Assembly: GCF_900177615.1 (NCBI RefSeq)
Contig: NZ_FXAP01000001.1
Location: forward strand, 502,825 to 566,824
DNA: 64,000 bases
Direction: 5' to 3'
Origin: Plantibacter flavus
GTDB taxonomy: Bacteria > Actinomycetota > Actinomycetes > Actinomycetales > Microbacteriaceae
Shown here: piece by piece, positions 1 to 11,071 of the stretch
How the letters are laid out: each line of letters starts with the position of its first letter
Numbering within the stretch: the first letter of the stretch is position 1
Notes under the pieces: generated by a model
The model's database searches: none
Told to the model about the DNA's origin: nothing
Seen by the model: only the letters and a program-made list of their open reading frames with translations
Translations under genes and position numbers: made by a program

Positions 1-284
1 GCGCGATCGTCGCCAAGCACCACCTCGAGGGTCGGAGCCTGGAAGACCTCGCGGCGCTGCTCACCCCCGACCTCATCGGCGAGCACCTCTACACCGGAGG
101 CCAGCCCGACCCCGACCTCGTCATCCGCACCAGCGGCGAACAGCGGATGAGCGACTTCATGCTCTGGCAGAGCGCCCACAGCGAGTTCTACTTCGTCGAA
201 GCGCTCGGGCCCGACCTCCGCGAGGTCGACTTCCTCCGCGCCCTCCGCGACTTCTCCAGGCGGCAGCGGCGGTTCGGCGGATGA
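1..284 (+). CDS. uppS: Isoprenyl transferase (UppS family), C-terminal part
   Basis: This is the last 93 or so codons of a cis-prenyltransferase that makes the long-chain polyprenyl diphosphate carrier used in cell-wall synthesis. The N-terminus, with the substrate aspartate region, lies before the window. The frame starting at base 3 reads through the family hallmarks RTSGEQR and DFMLWQ followed by a glutamate (HSEFYF), which form the isopentenyl diphosphate site and dimer face, and ends in an Arg-rich tail. Its TGA overlaps the ATG of the next gene (ATGA), so the two are probably translationally coupled. The chain length of the product cannot be told from this fragment. Confidence 0.93.
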   Translation, partial: AIVAKHHLEGRSLEDLAALLTPDLIGEHLYTGGQPDPDLVIRTSGEQRMSDFMLWQSAHSEFYFVEALGPDLREVDFLRALRDFSRRQRRFGG

Positions 285-1447
285 GCCGGTCCACGCCCGC
301 CTCGGAGCCGGACGAGCCGGAGACGGCGTCCGGGTTGGAGACCTTCCGAGCGGGGTTCGGTGAGGTCGCCGGCTACCTCAACTACGGCAGTGTCGGTCCG
401 TTGGCCGCATCCGCCGTCCTCGAGGCCGCCCGCTGGAACGACGTGCTCGCGAGCGCGACACCCGGCACGCTCGGCGCGGTCGACGGGCAGGACGAACGGA
501 TGCGGACCGCCGTCGGGACGCTCACCGGGTTCCGAGCCGACCAGGTCGTCGCCCAGCCCAATACCTCGCAGGGCTTGATGCACGCGATGTTCGGCCTGAG
601 CGGCACCGTCCTGCTCTCCCGTCTGGAATACCCCACGCTGCCGCTCGCCGCGGAGCGGGCCGCCGAGCACCGGCACCTGCTCACGCCGAGATGGCTCGAG
701 ACACGACGCGGACACGTGACGGCGGAGAGCGTGCGCGAGCAGCTCGACGACACCGTCACCGCCGTGGCCGTGAGCCTCGTCGACTACCGCACCGGCTACG
801 TCTGCGACCTCGAAGCCGTCCGCGAGGTGATCGGCGACCGCCTCCTGATCGTCGACGCCATCCAGGGCTTCGGTGTGGTCGACGCCCCCTACGCCGTCGC
901 CGACGTGGTCGCCTCGGGCGGGCAGAAGTGGATGCGGGCCGGCTGGGGCACCGGATTCCTCGCCCTGAGCGACCGCGCCGTCGAGCGACTCGAGCCGGTC
1001 TTCTCCGGCGTGACCGGCACCGACGAGGCCTGGCCGTTCAGCGCGACCCCGGCACCGAGCCGATCGTCGCGCGCGTACTCGATCACCAGGCCCGACCCGC
1101 TGGCGGCGGCGCGGTTCGCGGCGTCCCTGGAGGATACGGTCGCCGTCGGGACCGCGACGGTCCACGCCGCGATCGCCGAGCTCACGGCCGAGGTGATCGA
1201 GCTCGCGGACGAGTTCGGCGTCGCGGTGGTCTCCTCGCGAGACGAGCACGAACGCGCGGGCATCGTCGTCCTGGAGCCGGAGGAGTCCGTCCTCGACACG
1301 CTGTGGACCTCGCTCGAGAACCACGGCGTCACCGCGACGATGCGCGCCGGGGCCGTGCGGCTCAGCGTGCACGCCGGTACCAGCCGGCAGACGCTGGACC
1401 AGCTGCGCGGTGCGCTACTCTCGTTCGCGACGGCCGCGAGCTACTGA
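281..1447 (+). CDS. PLP-dependent aminotransferase class V-fold protein
   Basis: The 388-residue protein has the class V aminotransferase / cysteine desulfurase fold. A DAIQGFG stretch supplies the aspartate that contacts the pyridinium nitrogen, and the Lys near residue 216 in [11 protein letters not shown] is the expected Schiff-base lysine. The early LNYGSVGPL stretch matches the phosphate/substrate loop of this family. No cysteine loop typical of cysteine desulfurases is visible, so a kynureninase-like or isopenicillin-epimerase-like activity is more plausible; the substrate is unknown. It overlaps uppS by four bases and is probably co-transcribed with it. Fold assignment is firm, reaction is not. 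Confidence 0.8.
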   Translation: MSRSTPASEPDEPETASGLETFRAGFGEVAGYLNYGSVGPLAASAVLEAARWNDVLASATPGTLGAVDGQDERMRTAVGTLTGFRADQVVAQPNTSQGLMHAMFGLSGTVLLSRLEYPTLPLAAERAAEHRHLLTPRWLETRRGHVTAESVREQLDDTVTAVAVSLVDYRTGYVCDLEAVREVIGDRLLIVDAIQGFGVVDAPYAVADVVASGGQKWMRAGWGTGFLALSDRAVERLEPVFSGVTGTDEAWPFSATPAPSRSSRAYSITRPDPLAAARFAASLEDTVAVGTATVHAAIAELTAEVIELADEFGVAVVSSRDEHERAGIVVLEPEESVLDTLWTSLENHGVTATMRAGAVRLSVHAGTSRQTLDQLRGALLSFATAASY

Positions 1448-1671
1448 GCCGCCGTCCGACCACCGGCGGGCCAGGAGACGGCCCCCATCTGTTCACCTCC
1501 CCGTAACAGGACACGGGGCGTGTCGTCGCGTCGATGTCGGCGGCCGGACGTACGTTCATCTCATCGGGCATGGAGCCCGGTCGAGACGGCCACACAAGTT
1601 CGGCTCGAAACCCTGCAGGCGGCCGTTTCGCACAGTGATCCGAGCATCAGATGCTCGGGGTGGGAGTGGTT

Positions 1672-3075
1672 GTGGCCTCGCGAGAAATCCAGAACACGTC
1701 AGGCGGGACCGAGACGCGGGACGCGTCGACGAGACCGAGCCGGCGACCCGCCGACCACACGGCGAGCGGGGGAGATCAGGCGCAGGCCGAGATCACCTAC
1801 GTGCTCGACACCTCCGTGCTGCTGTCGGACCCCAAGGCGCTCTTCCGGTTCGCCGAGCACGCCGTCGTCATCCCGGTCGTCGTCATCAGCGAGCTCGAGG
1901 GCAAGCGCAACGACCCCGAGATCGGCTACTTCGCACGTCAGGCACTCCGCATCCTCGACGAGCTCCGCATCGAGCACGAACGCCTCGACTTCCCGATCCC
2001 CGTCGGTGACGGCGGATCCCTGCGGGTCGAACTCAACCATTCGAGCATGGCTTCGCTGCCGTCCGGTCTCCAGCTCGGCGACAACGACTCGCGCATCCTC
2101 GCTGTCGCGCTGAACCTGGCGAACGACGGCCTGACGGTCACGGTCGTGTCCAAGGACCTGCCGCTGCGGGTCAAGGCGGCCTCCATCGGTCTGCAGGCGG
2201 AGGAGTACCGGGCGGAACTCGCGGTCGACTCCGGCTGGACGGGCATGTCCGAGATCACCCTCGGCTCCGAGGACATGAGCACGCTGTGGGAGCGCGAGGA
2301 GGGGACGACTCCGATCATCGAGGACCTGCCGATCAACACGGGCCTCGTGATCCACTCCGACCGGGGATCCGCACTCGGGCGGGTCACGGGCAAGCGCAGC
2401 TACAAGCTCGTCCGCGGCGACCGCGACGTCTTCGGTCTGCACGGACGCTCGGCCGAGCAGCGGCTCGCGATCGACCTCCTGCTCGACCCCGAGATCGGGA
2501 TCCTCTCGCTGGGAGGTCGAGCAGGGACGGGGAAGTCCGCGCTCGCCCTCTGCGCGGGTCTGGAGGCCGTCCTCGAGCGACAGGCGCACAAGAAGATCAT
2601 GGTGTTCCGCCCGCTGTACGCGGTCGGCGGCCAGGAGCTCGGGTACCTGCCCGGCGACCAGGGCGAGAAGATGAACCCCTGGGGACAGGCGATCTTCGAC
2701 ACGCTCGGCGCGGTCGTCTCACAGAACGTGCTCGACGAGGTGGTGGAGCGGGGCATCCTCGAGGTGCTCCCGCTGACGCACATCCGCGGCCGGTCGCTCC
2801 ACGACGCCTTCGTGATCGTCGACGAGGCGCAGTCGCTCGAACGCAACGTCCTCCTCACGGTCCTCAGCCGGATCGGGCAGAACTCGCGGGTCGTCCTCAC
2901 GCACGACGTCGCCCAGCGCGACAACCTGCGCGTCGGCCGACACGACGGCGTCGCCTCGGTGATCGAGACGCTCAAGGGGCACCCGCTGTTCGCGCACGTC
3001 ACCCTGACGCGCTCGGAGCGCTCGGCCATCGCGGCTCTCGTGACCGAGATGCTCGAAGGGAACGAGCTGGCCTAG
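1672..3075 (+). CDS. phoH: PhoH family protein (PIN domain + PhoH ATPase)
   Basis: A two-domain protein of the PhoH2 type. The N-terminal part is a PIN nuclease domain, with the acidic residue in VLDTSVLL and later acidic positions (SELEG, GDNDSRI). The C-terminal half is a PhoH P-loop ATPase with Walker [11 protein letters not shown] and Walker [10 protein letters not shown]. PhoH2 proteins are described as RNA-unwinding and RNA-cleaving enzymes, so a role in RNA turnover is likely. I chose the GTG at 1672 because TGGGAG lies five bases before it; an in-frame ATG at 1651 has no visible ribosome binding site. The gene has its own ~200-bp upstream gap. Confidence 0.9.
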   Translation: MASREIQNTSGGTETRDASTRPSRRPADHTASGGDQAQAEITYVLDTSVLLSDPKALFRFAEHAVVIPVVVISELEGKRNDPEIGYFARQALRILDELRIEHERLDFPIPVGDGGSLRVELNHSSMASLPSGLQLGDNDSRILAVALNLANDGLTVTVVSKDLPLRVKAASIGLQAEEYRAELAVDSGWTGMSEITLGSEDMSTLWEREEGTTPIIEDLPINTGLVIHSDRGSALGRVTGKRSYKLVRGDRDVFGLHGRSAEQRLAIDLLLDPEIGILSLGGRAGTGKSALALCAGLEAVLERQAHKKIMVFRPLYAVGGQELGYLPGDQGEKMNPWGQAIFDTLGAVVSQNVLDEVVERGILEVLPLTHIRGRSLHDAFVIVDEAQSLERNVLLTVLSRIGQNSRVVLTHDVAQRDNLRVGRHDGVASVIETLKGHPLFAHVTLTRSERSAIAALVTEMLEGNELA

Positions 3076-3175
3076 CGGCCGTCGGTGGGGCCGGCTCGCG
3101 AGGCCCGCCCCGCCGACCCCGGCCGCCTGTGGAGAACGCCGAAGGCCTGCACGAGGATCCTCCTATCCTGACGGG

Positions 3176-3757
3176 ATGCCCTCGCGACCGACCTCCTCCG
3201 GCACGCGACCCCGCCCGCGTGTCACCACCGCGGCGATGGTCGGCTCGACGCTGCTGCTCGTGGCCGTCACCGTGGCCAGGCTCGGCCCCGAGCCGCGTCC
3301 GGTCGCCATCGTGCTCGTGTGGCTCGCCTGCATCACGCCGCCGCTCGTGCGCATCGACGTCACGGAGCGGCGGCTCCCGAACCGTCTCGTGCTGCCGGCG
3401 CTCGCCATCGCGGTGCCGCTCACAGCGGTCGATGCCGCAATGCGCGGGGTGGCCCCGCTCCAACCACTGCTGATGGGGTTCGCGGTCGGTGCCGTCCTGT
3501 ACGTGTGCGCCGTCTTCGGCGGATTGGGCATGGGGGATGTGAAGCTCGGCGCGCTGCTCGGCCTCGCGGTCGGCTGCTTCGGGATGTCAGCGGTACTGCT
3601 CTTCGCGATGGTGTCGGTCTCCTCGGCCGGCCTCGCGGGTGTGGTCGTCGTGTTCCTCGCACGCTCACGTGGTGGCTCCGCCGGTTGGCGCACGCGCATC
3701 CCGTTCGGCCCGTTCCTGCTCTTCGGCTGCTGGAGCGCGATCGCCGCCTCGGCGTGA
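3176..3757 (+). CDS. Prepilin peptidase (A24 family), short form
   Basis: A 193-residue membrane protein with about six hydrophobic segments and both aspartates of the type IV leader peptidase family: one in RIDVTERRLPNRL and one in the GxGD-type motif GLGMGDVKLG. It lacks the N-terminal cysteine-containing methyltransferase domain of PilD, as CpaA/TadV-type enzymes do. It would cleave prepilin leader peptides at the inner face of the membrane. No pilin or Tad genes are in this window, so its substrates are encoded elsewhere. A strong hairpin follows the stop codon. Confidence 0.88.
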   Translation: MPSRPTSSGTRPRPRVTTAAMVGSTLLLVAVTVARLGPEPRPVAIVLVWLACITPPLVRIDVTERRLPNRLVLPALAIAVPLTAVDAAMRGVAPLQPLLMGFAVGAVLYVCAVFGGLGMGDVKLGALLGLAVGCFGMSAVLLFAMVSVSSAGLAGVVVVFLARSRGGSAGWRTRIPFGPFLLFGCWSAIAASA

Positions 3758-3772
3758 CCACACGGATGGAGA

Positions 3773-3806
3773 CGGCCCCGGAACCGCGAGGGTTCCGGGG
3801 CCGTTC
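3773..3806. terminator. Bidirectional intrinsic terminator
   Basis: A perfect 13-bp inverted repeat (cggccccggaacc / ggttccggggccg) with a five-base loop, followed by ttctgtc. It sits between the convergent prepilin peptidase and fumC genes and can end both transcripts. Confidence 0.85.
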
Positions 3807-3829
3807 TGTCGTTCGACGAGCGGGTCGAC

Positions 3830-5233
3830 TCAGCCAGGGTGCGTCATCGAGAGGACGTCGAGCGCCGTGTCGAGCTGCTCCTCCGTGATCTCGCCGCGTT
3901 CGACGAACCCGAGGTCGACGACGGCCTCGCGGACGGTCAGACCCTTGGCGACGGAGTGCTTGGCGATCTTCGCCGCCGACTCGTAGCCGATGATCTTGTT
4001 CAGCGGGGTGACGATCGAGGGCGAGGAGCCGGCGAGTGCCGCAGCGCGGTCGAGGTTGGCCTCGAGACCGTCGACGGTCTTGTCGGCGAGGACCCGGGTC
4101 GCGTTCGACAGGAGACGGATGCTCTCGAGGAGCGCCGTGCCCATGACCGGGATCGCGACGTTGAGCTCGAAGGAGCCCGAGGCGCCGGCCCAGGCGATGG
4201 TCGCGTCGTTGCCGATGACCCGGGCGCCGACCATCAGGACGGCCTCCGGGATCACGGGGTTCACCTTGCCGGGCATGATCGAGGATCCCGGCTGGAGGTC
4301 GGGGATGTGCAGCTCGCCGAGACCGGTGTTCGGGCCCGAGCCCATCCAGCGGAGGTCGTTGCAGATCTTCGTGAGGCTCACCGCGATGACCCGGAGGGCT
4401 CCCGAGGCGTCGACGAGTCCGTCGCGTGCGCCCTGGGCCTCGAAGTGGTCCTGGGCCTCGGTGATGGGCAGCTCGGTCTCCTGCGCCAGCAGCTCGATGA
4501 CGAGCTGGGGGAAGCCCTTCGGCGTGTTGATGCCGGTGCCCGTCGCGGTTCCGCCGAGCGGGACCTCTGCGACGCGGGGGAGCGCCGTGCGCACACGCTC
4601 GATACCGAGACGCATCTGCCGGGCGTAGCCGCCGAACTCCTGGCCGAGGGTGACCGGCGTGGCGTCCATGAGGTGCGTCCGGCCGGGCTTCACCGCGGTC
4701 TTCCACAGCTCGGCCTTGCGCTCGAGCGACACGGCCAGGTGGTCGAGGGCCGGGATGAGGTCGTCGATGAGGGCGCTCGTGACCGCGATGTGCACCGAGG
4801 TCGGGAAGACGTCGTTGGAGGACTGCGAGGCGTTGACGTGGTCGTTGGGGTGCACCGGGCTGCCGAGGCGCGCGCTCGCGAGCGTCGCCAGGACCTCGTT
4901 CATGTTCATGTTCGACGAGGTGCCGCTGCCGGTCTGGTAGGTGTCGACCGGGAACTGCGCGTCGTGAGCGCCGGTGATGACCTCGTCGGCCGCTGCGGCG
5001 ATCGCGTCGGCGACACCCTGGTCGAGGACGCCGAGCTTGGCGTTGGCGAGTGCCGCGGACTTCTTGATCCGGGCCAGCGAGGCGATCTGCGCCGACTCGA
5101 GCCCGCTGCCCGAGATCGGGAAGTTCTCGACGGCCCGCTGCGTCTGCGCACCGTAGAGCGCGTTCGCGGGGACCCGCACCTCGCCCATGGTGTCGTGTTC
5201 GATGCGGTACTCGGTTGCTGAGTTGTCTACCAC
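3830..5233 (-). CDS. fumC: Class II fumarate hydratase
   Basis: Fumarase of the iron-free, tetrameric class II type, interconverting fumarate and malate in the citric acid cycle. The 467-residue length is normal. The N-terminus ([18 protein letters not shown]) and the superfamily signature [11 protein letters not shown], which carries the mobile catalytic serine loop, are intact, and the [14 protein letters not shown] stretch forms the active-site B region. The GTG start at 5233 is preceded by AAGGAG. It follows the carbonic anhydrase gene by 67 bp on the same strand, so it may be partly co-transcribed with that cluster. The convergent hairpin at 3773-3806 lies beyond its stop. Confidence 0.97.
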   Translation of the reverse strand: MVDNSATEYRIEHDTMGEVRVPANALYGAQTQRAVENFPISGSGLESAQIASLARIKKSAALANAKLGVLDQGVADAIAAAADEVITGAHDAQFPVDTYQTGSGTSSNMNMNEVLATLASARLGSPVHPNDHVNASQSSNDVFPTSVHIAVTSALIDDLIPALDHLAVSLERKAELWKTAVKPGRTHLMDATPVTLGQEFGGYARQMRLGIERVRTALPRVAEVPLGGTATGTGINTPKGFPQLVIELLAQETELPITEAQDHFEAQGARDGLVDASGALRVIAVSLTKICNDLRWMGSGPNTGLGELHIPDLQPGSSIMPGKVNPVIPEAVLMVGARVIGNDATIAWAGASGSFELNVAIPVMGTALLESIRLLSNATRVLADKTVDGLEANLDRAAALAGSSPSIVTPLNKIIGYESAAKIAKHSVAKGLTVREAVVDLGFVERGEITEEQLDTALDVLSMTHPG

Positions 5234-5300
5234 GCTGTTCGTTCTCCTTCGTGCGATTGCGGTGGTGCTGCGCTCGACCGGTCGGTGAGCGGGGTGGAGG

Positions 5301-5942
5301 TCATTCGGGGACGGTGACGTCGCCGATCACGATGTCGGCGACGGCGGTGCCCTCGAGGAGCTTGTAGTTCGCGCCGATGATGGCGACCGTCCCTGCCGCC
5401 ACGGCGTCGCTGATGAGCTCGGAGCGCGAGACGACCTCCATGACGGTGCGACGGAGGTGGCGTCGCCCGACCTCGGAGGTGTCGACGGATGCGGCGTCGA
5501 TCGGTGCAGGGCCGGCGACCGCAGTCACGGCGGGGACGATCTGCTGGATCAGCTGGTCGATGTACGCGGGGAGCGGGGTGGCGTCCTCGATCTGCGAGTC
5601 GATGGCCGCGCGGACGGCGCCGCACTCGTCGTGCGCGAGCACGAGGATGAGCGGGACCTGCAGGACGCCGACGGCGTACTCCAGGGTGCCGAGCACCGAG
5701 TCGGAGACGATCTGGCCGGCGTTGCGGACGACGAAGAGGTCGCCGAGTCCCTTGTCGAAGATGATCTCGGCCGCGAGGCGGGAGTCGGAGCAGCCGAAGA
5801 TGACCGCCTCCGGGGCCTGGGAGTGCGCGAGCGTGGCGCGGCGTTCGACGTCCTGGCGGGGGTGGGCGGGCTGACCGGCGACGAACCGCGCGTTACCGCG
5901 CTGCATCTCGCGCCAGACGGCACCGGGGCGCTTCTGGGTCAT
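5301..5942 (-). CDS. Beta-class carbonic anhydrase
   Basis: A 213-residue beta-carbonic anhydrase, hydrating CO2 to bicarbonate. The zinc site is complete: FGCSDSR gives the first Cys and the Asp-Arg dyad, and AHDECGA gives the His and second Cys. The start ATG at 5942 overlaps the stop of the DUF4245-like gene (ATGA), so longer readings of this frame into that gene are not needed. Bicarbonate supply for anaplerotic or fatty-acid carboxylases is the usual role. Its position just before fumC is common in related actinobacteria, to my recollection. Confidence 0.93.
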   Translation of the reverse strand: MTQKRPGAVWREMQRGNARFVAGQPAHPRQDVERRATLAHSQAPEAVIFGCSDSRLAAEIIFDKGLGDLFVVRNAGQIVSDSVLGTLEYAVGVLQVPLILVLAHDECGAVRAAIDSQIEDATPLPAYIDQLIQQIVPAVTAVAGPAPIDAASVDTSEVGRRHLRRTVMEVVSRSELISDAVAAGTVAIIGANYKLLEGTAVADIVIGDVTVPE

Positions 5943-6634
5943 TCGGAGTCCGTTTCTGCAGGGGCGCCCGACGGGGCGTCGAGGTTGGCGGTGACCCCGG
6001 TGCGCACGGAACGTGCGACATCGAGGACGTACTCGGGCTTCGCCGTGCCGAACACGGCGATCGTGCTCCGCCCGGCGACGGTCGACAGGGCGTACGCGAC
6101 GTTGCCGTCGTCGGAGCCGCTGCCGTTCGCGTATTCGACCCACTCGACACCGTCGATCGTGACGGTTCCGGTGGGGCGGGCTTCGTCGAGCTCGGCGAGG
6201 AGCCAGGTGTCGTTGGCGTCCACGCCTTGGACGAGGCCGACGAACTCGTCGTCGGGGGAGATGAGTCCGACGTTCCAGGAGCGGATGTCGGGCGTGCCCG
6301 CGACCGGTGAGGCTGTGGTGCGGACGTCGGCGTAGTTGCTGCCCCAGTCGTCGCCGAGCTCAGGAGTGAGGAGCGGGACGGGGAGGTCGGGCTGCGCCTG
6401 ACCGGCGAGCTGCGCGTAGTCGACGGTCGGGCGTTCCGGGGCCTCTCCTCGTGGCACGGCGAGCACGATCACGACCACGAGGCCGACCGTGGCCAGGAGC
6501 GACAGGACGAGGTTGTTGACGGTCTTGCGCGAGCGGTACAGGCGGGAGTTCTCCGCCTTGCGGTCGGCGGTCTCCTGCGGCGTCTCGGGGCGGCCGAGCT
6601 CGGCCACGACGCGCGGCGGCTTGGTGTCCTTCAC
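5939..6634 (-). CDS. DUF4245-like single-pass membrane protein
   Basis: A 231-residue protein with a basic cytoplasmic N-terminus, one transmembrane segment at about residues 41-60 ([20 protein letters not shown]) and an extracytoplasmic domain with conserved-looking tryptophans ([19 protein letters not shown]). This layout fits the actinobacterial DUF4245 family, whose function is not known. I place the start at the GTG at 6634, whose GTGA overlaps the xseB stop; a longer reading would run through xseB. It overlaps the carbonic anhydrase start by four bases, so three genes here are tightly coupled. Confidence 0.8.
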   Translation of the reverse strand: MKDTKPPRVVAELGRPETPQETADRKAENSRLYRSRKTVNNLVLSLLATVGLVVVIVLAVPRGEAPERPTVDYAQLAGQAQPDLPVPLLTPELGDDWGSNYADVRTTASPVAGTPDIRSWNVGLISPDDEFVGLVQGVDANDTWLLAELDEARPTGTVTIDGVEWVEYANGSGSDDGNVAYALSTVAGRSTIAVFGTAKPEYVLDVARSVRTGVTANLDAPSGAPAETDSE

Positions 6635-6867
6635 CGCGATGCGTCCGGAGTACCGGATCCGAGCTGGGCGGCGCGAGCCGCGTCCAGCCGCGCCTTCGCG
6701 CCGATCAGCCATTCCTCGCAGCGCTGGGCGAGCTGTTCGCCGCGCTCCCAGAGTCGGAGGGAGTCCTCGAGCGACGCCGAGCCCTGCTCCAGCTCGGACA
6801 CGACACGCACGAGCTCGTCGCGTGCCTGCTCATAGCTGAGCTCCTGGACATCGGAGGGGGTTGGCAT
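6631..6867 (-). CDS. xseB: Exodeoxyribonuclease VII small subunit
   Basis: A 78-residue acidic, helical protein matching XseB: the [19 protein letters not shown] start and the [19 protein letters not shown] core are typical. Several copies bind one XseA subunit to form exonuclease VII, which degrades single-stranded DNA from both ends. It lies nine bases after xseA and overlaps the next gene by four bases, placing it in the middle of the xseA-xseB-DUF4245-carbonic anhydrase run. Confidence 0.94.
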   Translation of the reverse strand: MPTPSDVQELSYEQARDELVRVVSELEQGSASLEDSLRLWERGEQLAQRCEEWLIGAKARLDAARAAQLGSGTPDASR

Positions 6868-6876
6868 GCTTCTATC

Positions 6877-8136
6877 CTATTCGTCGTCGGTCCGGGCGGC
6901 AGCCGTGGCCGGGCCGGTACTGGAGGCGCCGATCGCGCCGGAGGCGAGGGTGACCAGGAGCTCCGTCCCGGCGGGGGCGTCGGCCTCCGCACGGATGACC
7001 GCGCCACCCGGGACGCCGGCCTCCGGGTCCGCTCGCTGGACGATGGCGTAGCCGCGGTCGAGCGTGCGCTGCGGCGACAGGGCGCGGAGGTGCGCGCGGA
7101 GTTCCGTCACCTCGCGCTGGGAGCGCTCGACGGCGCGGTCGATGAGCTCGGCACCCCTGGCGACCGTGCGGGTCAGCTCGTCCGCCCGCGAGTCGACGAT
7201 CCAGGACGGGTCGGCGAGCGCGGGACGGGTGCGGAGGGTCGCGAGTCGGTCGATCTCGTGACCGAGCAACGAGGTCACCCGGGAGGACAACCGGACGCGG
7301 GTCTGCTGCACGCGAGCGAACTCCTCCGCGACGTCGGGGACGACCCGCTTGGCGGCGTCGGTCGGTGTGGAGGCGCGGAGGTCGGCGACGTCGTCGAGCA
7401 GCGGGCGGTCCGCCTCGTGGCCGATGGCGCTCACGAGGGGCGTGGTGCAGGCGGCCGCGGCTCGGACCACGCGTTCGTCGCTGAACCCGAGGAGGTTCTG
7501 GAAATCGCCACCGCCACGAGCGACGATGATGACGTCGACCTCGGGGTCGGCGTCGAGCGTCTGCAGAGCGCTCACGACGTCGCCGGGGGTGCGGTCGCCC
7601 TGGACGGCGGCGTGGACGACGCGGAACCGGACCGACGGCCAGCGCAGCTCCGCGTTGCGCAGGACGTCCTTCTCGGCGTCGGAGTCCTTGCCGGTGACCA
7701 GCCCGATGCACTGCGGGAGGAACGGGAGCGGCCGCTTGCGCGACGCGTCGAAGAGCCCCTCCTCGGCGAGCTGCCGACGGAGTCGTTCGAGTCGCTCGAG
7801 GAGGTCGCCGATGCCGACGTGCTTCATCGCCATGACCTGCATGGTGAGCGTGCCGCCCTTGAGCCAGTAGTTCGGCTTGACCAACGCGACCACGTGGTCG
7901 CCCTGCTTGAGATCGGCGGGGATCTTCGCGCGGACCGACGACCAGATGGTGAACCCGACCGTCGCATCGATCTCGAGGTCTTTGAGCTTGCCGTAGACGT
8001 TGCCGCCCGAGGCGCCCCACTGCGTGATCTCGCCCTCGACCCAGACCGTGCCGAGGCGGTCGATGTAGTCGCGGAGCTTCGTGCCGAGGAGCGCGACCGG
8101 CCAGGGGGCTTCCATGGTGGCCGGTGCATCGCTCAT
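6877..8136 (-). CDS. xseA: Exodeoxyribonuclease VII large subunit
   Basis: The 419-residue catalytic subunit of exonuclease VII. The N-terminal OB-fold (about residues 20-110; VWVEGEITQWGASGGNVYGKLKD) binds single-stranded DNA. The central nuclease domain contains the ARGGGDFQNLLGFSDE and SAIGHEADRPLLDDVADLRASTPTDAA motifs. The C-terminus is a helical region that binds XseB. It is transcribed divergently from ispH across a 95-bp gap. Confidence 0.95.
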   Translation of the reverse strand: MSDAPATMEAPWPVALLGTKLRDYIDRLGTVWVEGEITQWGASGGNVYGKLKDLEIDATVGFTIWSSVRAKIPADLKQGDHVVALVKPNYWLKGGTLTMQVMAMKHVGIGDLLERLERLRRQLAEEGLFDASRKRPLPFLPQCIGLVTGKDSDAEKDVLRNAELRWPSVRFRVVHAAVQGDRTPGDVVSALQTLDADPEVDVIIVARGGGDFQNLLGFSDERVVRAAAACTTPLVSAIGHEADRPLLDDVADLRASTPTDAAKRVVPDVAEEFARVQQTRVRLSSRVTSLLGHEIDRLATLRTRPALADPSWIVDSRADELTRTVARGAELIDRAVERSQREVTELRAHLRALSPQRTLDRGYAIVQRADPEAGVPGGAVIRAEADAPAGTELLVTLASGAIGASSTGPATAAARTDDE

Positions 8137-8231
8137 CCCTCAAGCCTAGCCGCGAGCACCGACGGTGCGGGGTCGCGGACCACCCGGCCGTTCACGGCCG
8201 ACTCCCGAGCGCTGCCGCGTAGAATCCACAC

Positions 8232-9302
8232 GTGACCGATCTCCGCGACGCCCCAGCCATCGGCCTCGGCATGCCGAGGCTCCGACGCATCGCCGGACGC
8301 CTCGCAGACCTCCCCGTCGCCGGTGAGAAGCGCGTCCTGCTCGCCGCCCCTCGTGGATACTGTGCCGGCGTGGACCGTGCGGTCGTCGCCGTCGAGAAGG
8401 CCCTCGAGCACTATGGTGCGCCGGTGTACGTCCGGAAGCAGATCGTCCACAACGTGCACGTCGTCGATCAGCTCGAGGCGCAGGGCGCGGTGTTCGTGGA
8501 AGAGGTCGACGAGGTGCCGTCCGGCGCGCACATCGTCTTCAGCGCGCATGGTGTCTCGCCAGCTGTGGTCGATGCCGCCGCCGACCGCGGGCTGCTCGCG
8601 ATCGACGCCACCTGCCCGCTCGTCACCAAGGTCCACCGCGAGGCCGTGCGCTTCGCCCGTGACGACTACGAGATCCTGCTCATCGGACACGAGGGGCACG
8701 AGGAGGTCGAGGGGACGGCCGGTGAAGCGCCCGACCACGTCACGCTCGTCACGAGCCCGGAAGCCGTCGACGACCTCGTCGTCGCCGACCCCGACAAGGT
8801 CGTGTGGCTCTCGCAGACCACGCTGTCAGTGGACGAGACCATGGAGACGGTCCGCCGCCTGCGCGAGCGGTTCCCGAAGCTCCAGGACCCGCCGAGCGAC
8901 GACATCTGCTACGCGACCCAGAACCGTCAGGTGGCCATCAAGAAGGTCGCCCAGGACGCTGACCTCGTGATCGTGGTCGGGTCGGCGAACTCCTCCAACT
9001 CGGTGCGCCTCGTGGAGGTCGCCCTCGAGTACGGCGCGAAGGCCGCGTACCGCGTCGACTACGCGCACGAGATCCAGCAGGCCTGGCTCGACGGCGTCGT
9101 GACCGTCGGTGTCACCAGCGGCGCCTCCGTGCCGGAGGTCCTCGTCGACGAGGTCCTCGAAGAACTCTCCGGAGCCGGCTACGGCGCGGTGCAGGAAGTC
9201 AAGACGGCCGAGGAGGACCTCATGTTCTCCCTGCCGAAGGAGCTGCGCAAGGACCTTGCCGGCACGACCGATCCGCGCGCCCTGGGAGGGCGTCGACCAT
9301 GA
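8232..9302 (+). CDS. ispH: 4-hydroxy-3-methylbut-2-enyl diphosphate reductase
   Basis: The last enzyme of the methylerythritol phosphate isoprenoid pathway, reducing HMBPP to IPP and DMAPP with a [4Fe-4S] cluster. The 356-residue protein has the three cluster cysteines in [17 protein letters not shown] and [11 protein letters not shown], plus HGVSP and the VGSANSSNS phosphate-binding stretch. The GTG start at 8232 adds a short N-terminal extension before the conserved core. It overlaps the next gene by four bases. With uppS at the window edge, this shows that isoprenoid precursors here come from the MEP pathway. Confidence 0.96.
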   Translation: MTDLRDAPAIGLGMPRLRRIAGRLADLPVAGEKRVLLAAPRGYCAGVDRAVVAVEKALEHYGAPVYVRKQIVHNVHVVDQLEAQGAVFVEEVDEVPSGAHIVFSAHGVSPAVVDAAADRGLLAIDATCPLVTKVHREAVRFARDDYEILLIGHEGHEEVEGTAGEAPDHVTLVTSPEAVDDLVVADPDKVVWLSQTTLSVDETMETVRRLRERFPKLQDPPSDDICYATQNRQVAIKKVAQDADLVIVVGSANSSNSVRLVEVALEYGAKAAYRVDYAHEIQQAWLDGVVTVGVTSGASVPEVLVDEVLEELSGAGYGAVQEVKTAEEDLMFSLPKELRKDLAGTTDPRALGGRRP

Positions 9303-9907
9303 GCGAATCCCGCCCCCGTCCGCAGTTCGGTGAGTACGCGTCCCCCGAGGAGCAGCGTGCCCGGATCGCCGAGCCCATCGACGAGCAGCGGGCGGAGGAG
9401 CTCGGCATCGCGCCGGTCGTCCCCGTCGAACGGCAACCGCGGCAGCAGCAGGAGCCGACCCTGCGCGAGCAGACGCGTGAGCAGGCGAACGAGCCTGGGG
9501 TGGTGCAGCCGGGCGCTCCGACCGTGGCCGCCAGACGACCCGTCGCCGGAGACCGGATCGCGACGTCGATCCTGCTCGGACTCGGCCTCGTCGGCCTGAT
9601 CGTGACCATGCCGGGCCTGCTCGACCTCCCCGGCCTGATCCGCCCCGCACTCGTGCAGATGGGTGTCTCGGGTTACTCCTCGGACGGTCTCGCGAGCGCC
9701 ATGGGCATCCTCGCGCTCGGTCTCCAGATCGCCCTGTGGGTGGGCGCCATCATCCTGTCGAGCCGGTCGCTCCGCGCGGGTCGGCTGACCTTCTGGATCC
9801 CGCTCGTCGCCGGTGTCGCGGCGAACCTGGTCGTGGTGATCTGTCTCGCCGTGGCCATGGGTGCCGACCCGGCGTTCATGGAGTACGTCCGCTCGCAGCA
9901 GCCGTAA
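9299..9907 (+). CDS. DUF6264-like membrane protein
   Basis: A 202-residue protein with a long, charged and Gln-rich N-terminal half (to about residue 80) and then three or four transmembrane segments. It starts with an ATGA overlap on the ispH stop, so it is translated with ispH. I recall similar ispH-linked membrane proteins in Microbacteriaceae grouped as DUF6264, but I could not check the family here. Its function is unknown; a strong bidirectional hairpin follows. Confidence 0.7.
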   Translation: MSESRPRPQFGEYASPEEQRARIAEPIDEQRAEELGIAPVVPVERQPRQQQEPTLREQTREQANEPGVVQPGAPTVAARRPVAGDRIATSILLGLGLVGLIVTMPGLLDLPGLIRPALVQMGVSGYSSDGLASAMGILALGLQIALWVGAIILSSRSLRAGRLTFWIPLVAGVAANLVVVICLAVAMGADPAFMEYVRSQQP

Positions 9908-9923
9908 TCGTCCACACACGAAG

Positions 9924-9957
9924 AACGGGCCCGGCAGCGATGCCGGGCCCGTTCTGT
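9924..9957. terminator. Bidirectional intrinsic terminator
   Basis: A perfect 13-bp inverted repeat (aacgggcccggca / tgccgggcccgtt) with a GCGA loop and a T-rich tail on the plus side. It separates the convergent ispH-linked gene and fbaA. Confidence 0.88.
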
Positions 9958-9969
9958 TGGTGCAGGTGA

Positions 9970-10995
<1,026 letters not shown>

Positions 10996-11071
10996 GTCTT
11001 CTCCTTGCGTGGGGACGATTCGCCTTGAAGTCTAGTGACTCGGGCTCCGAGGCATACGGCACGATGGGGAC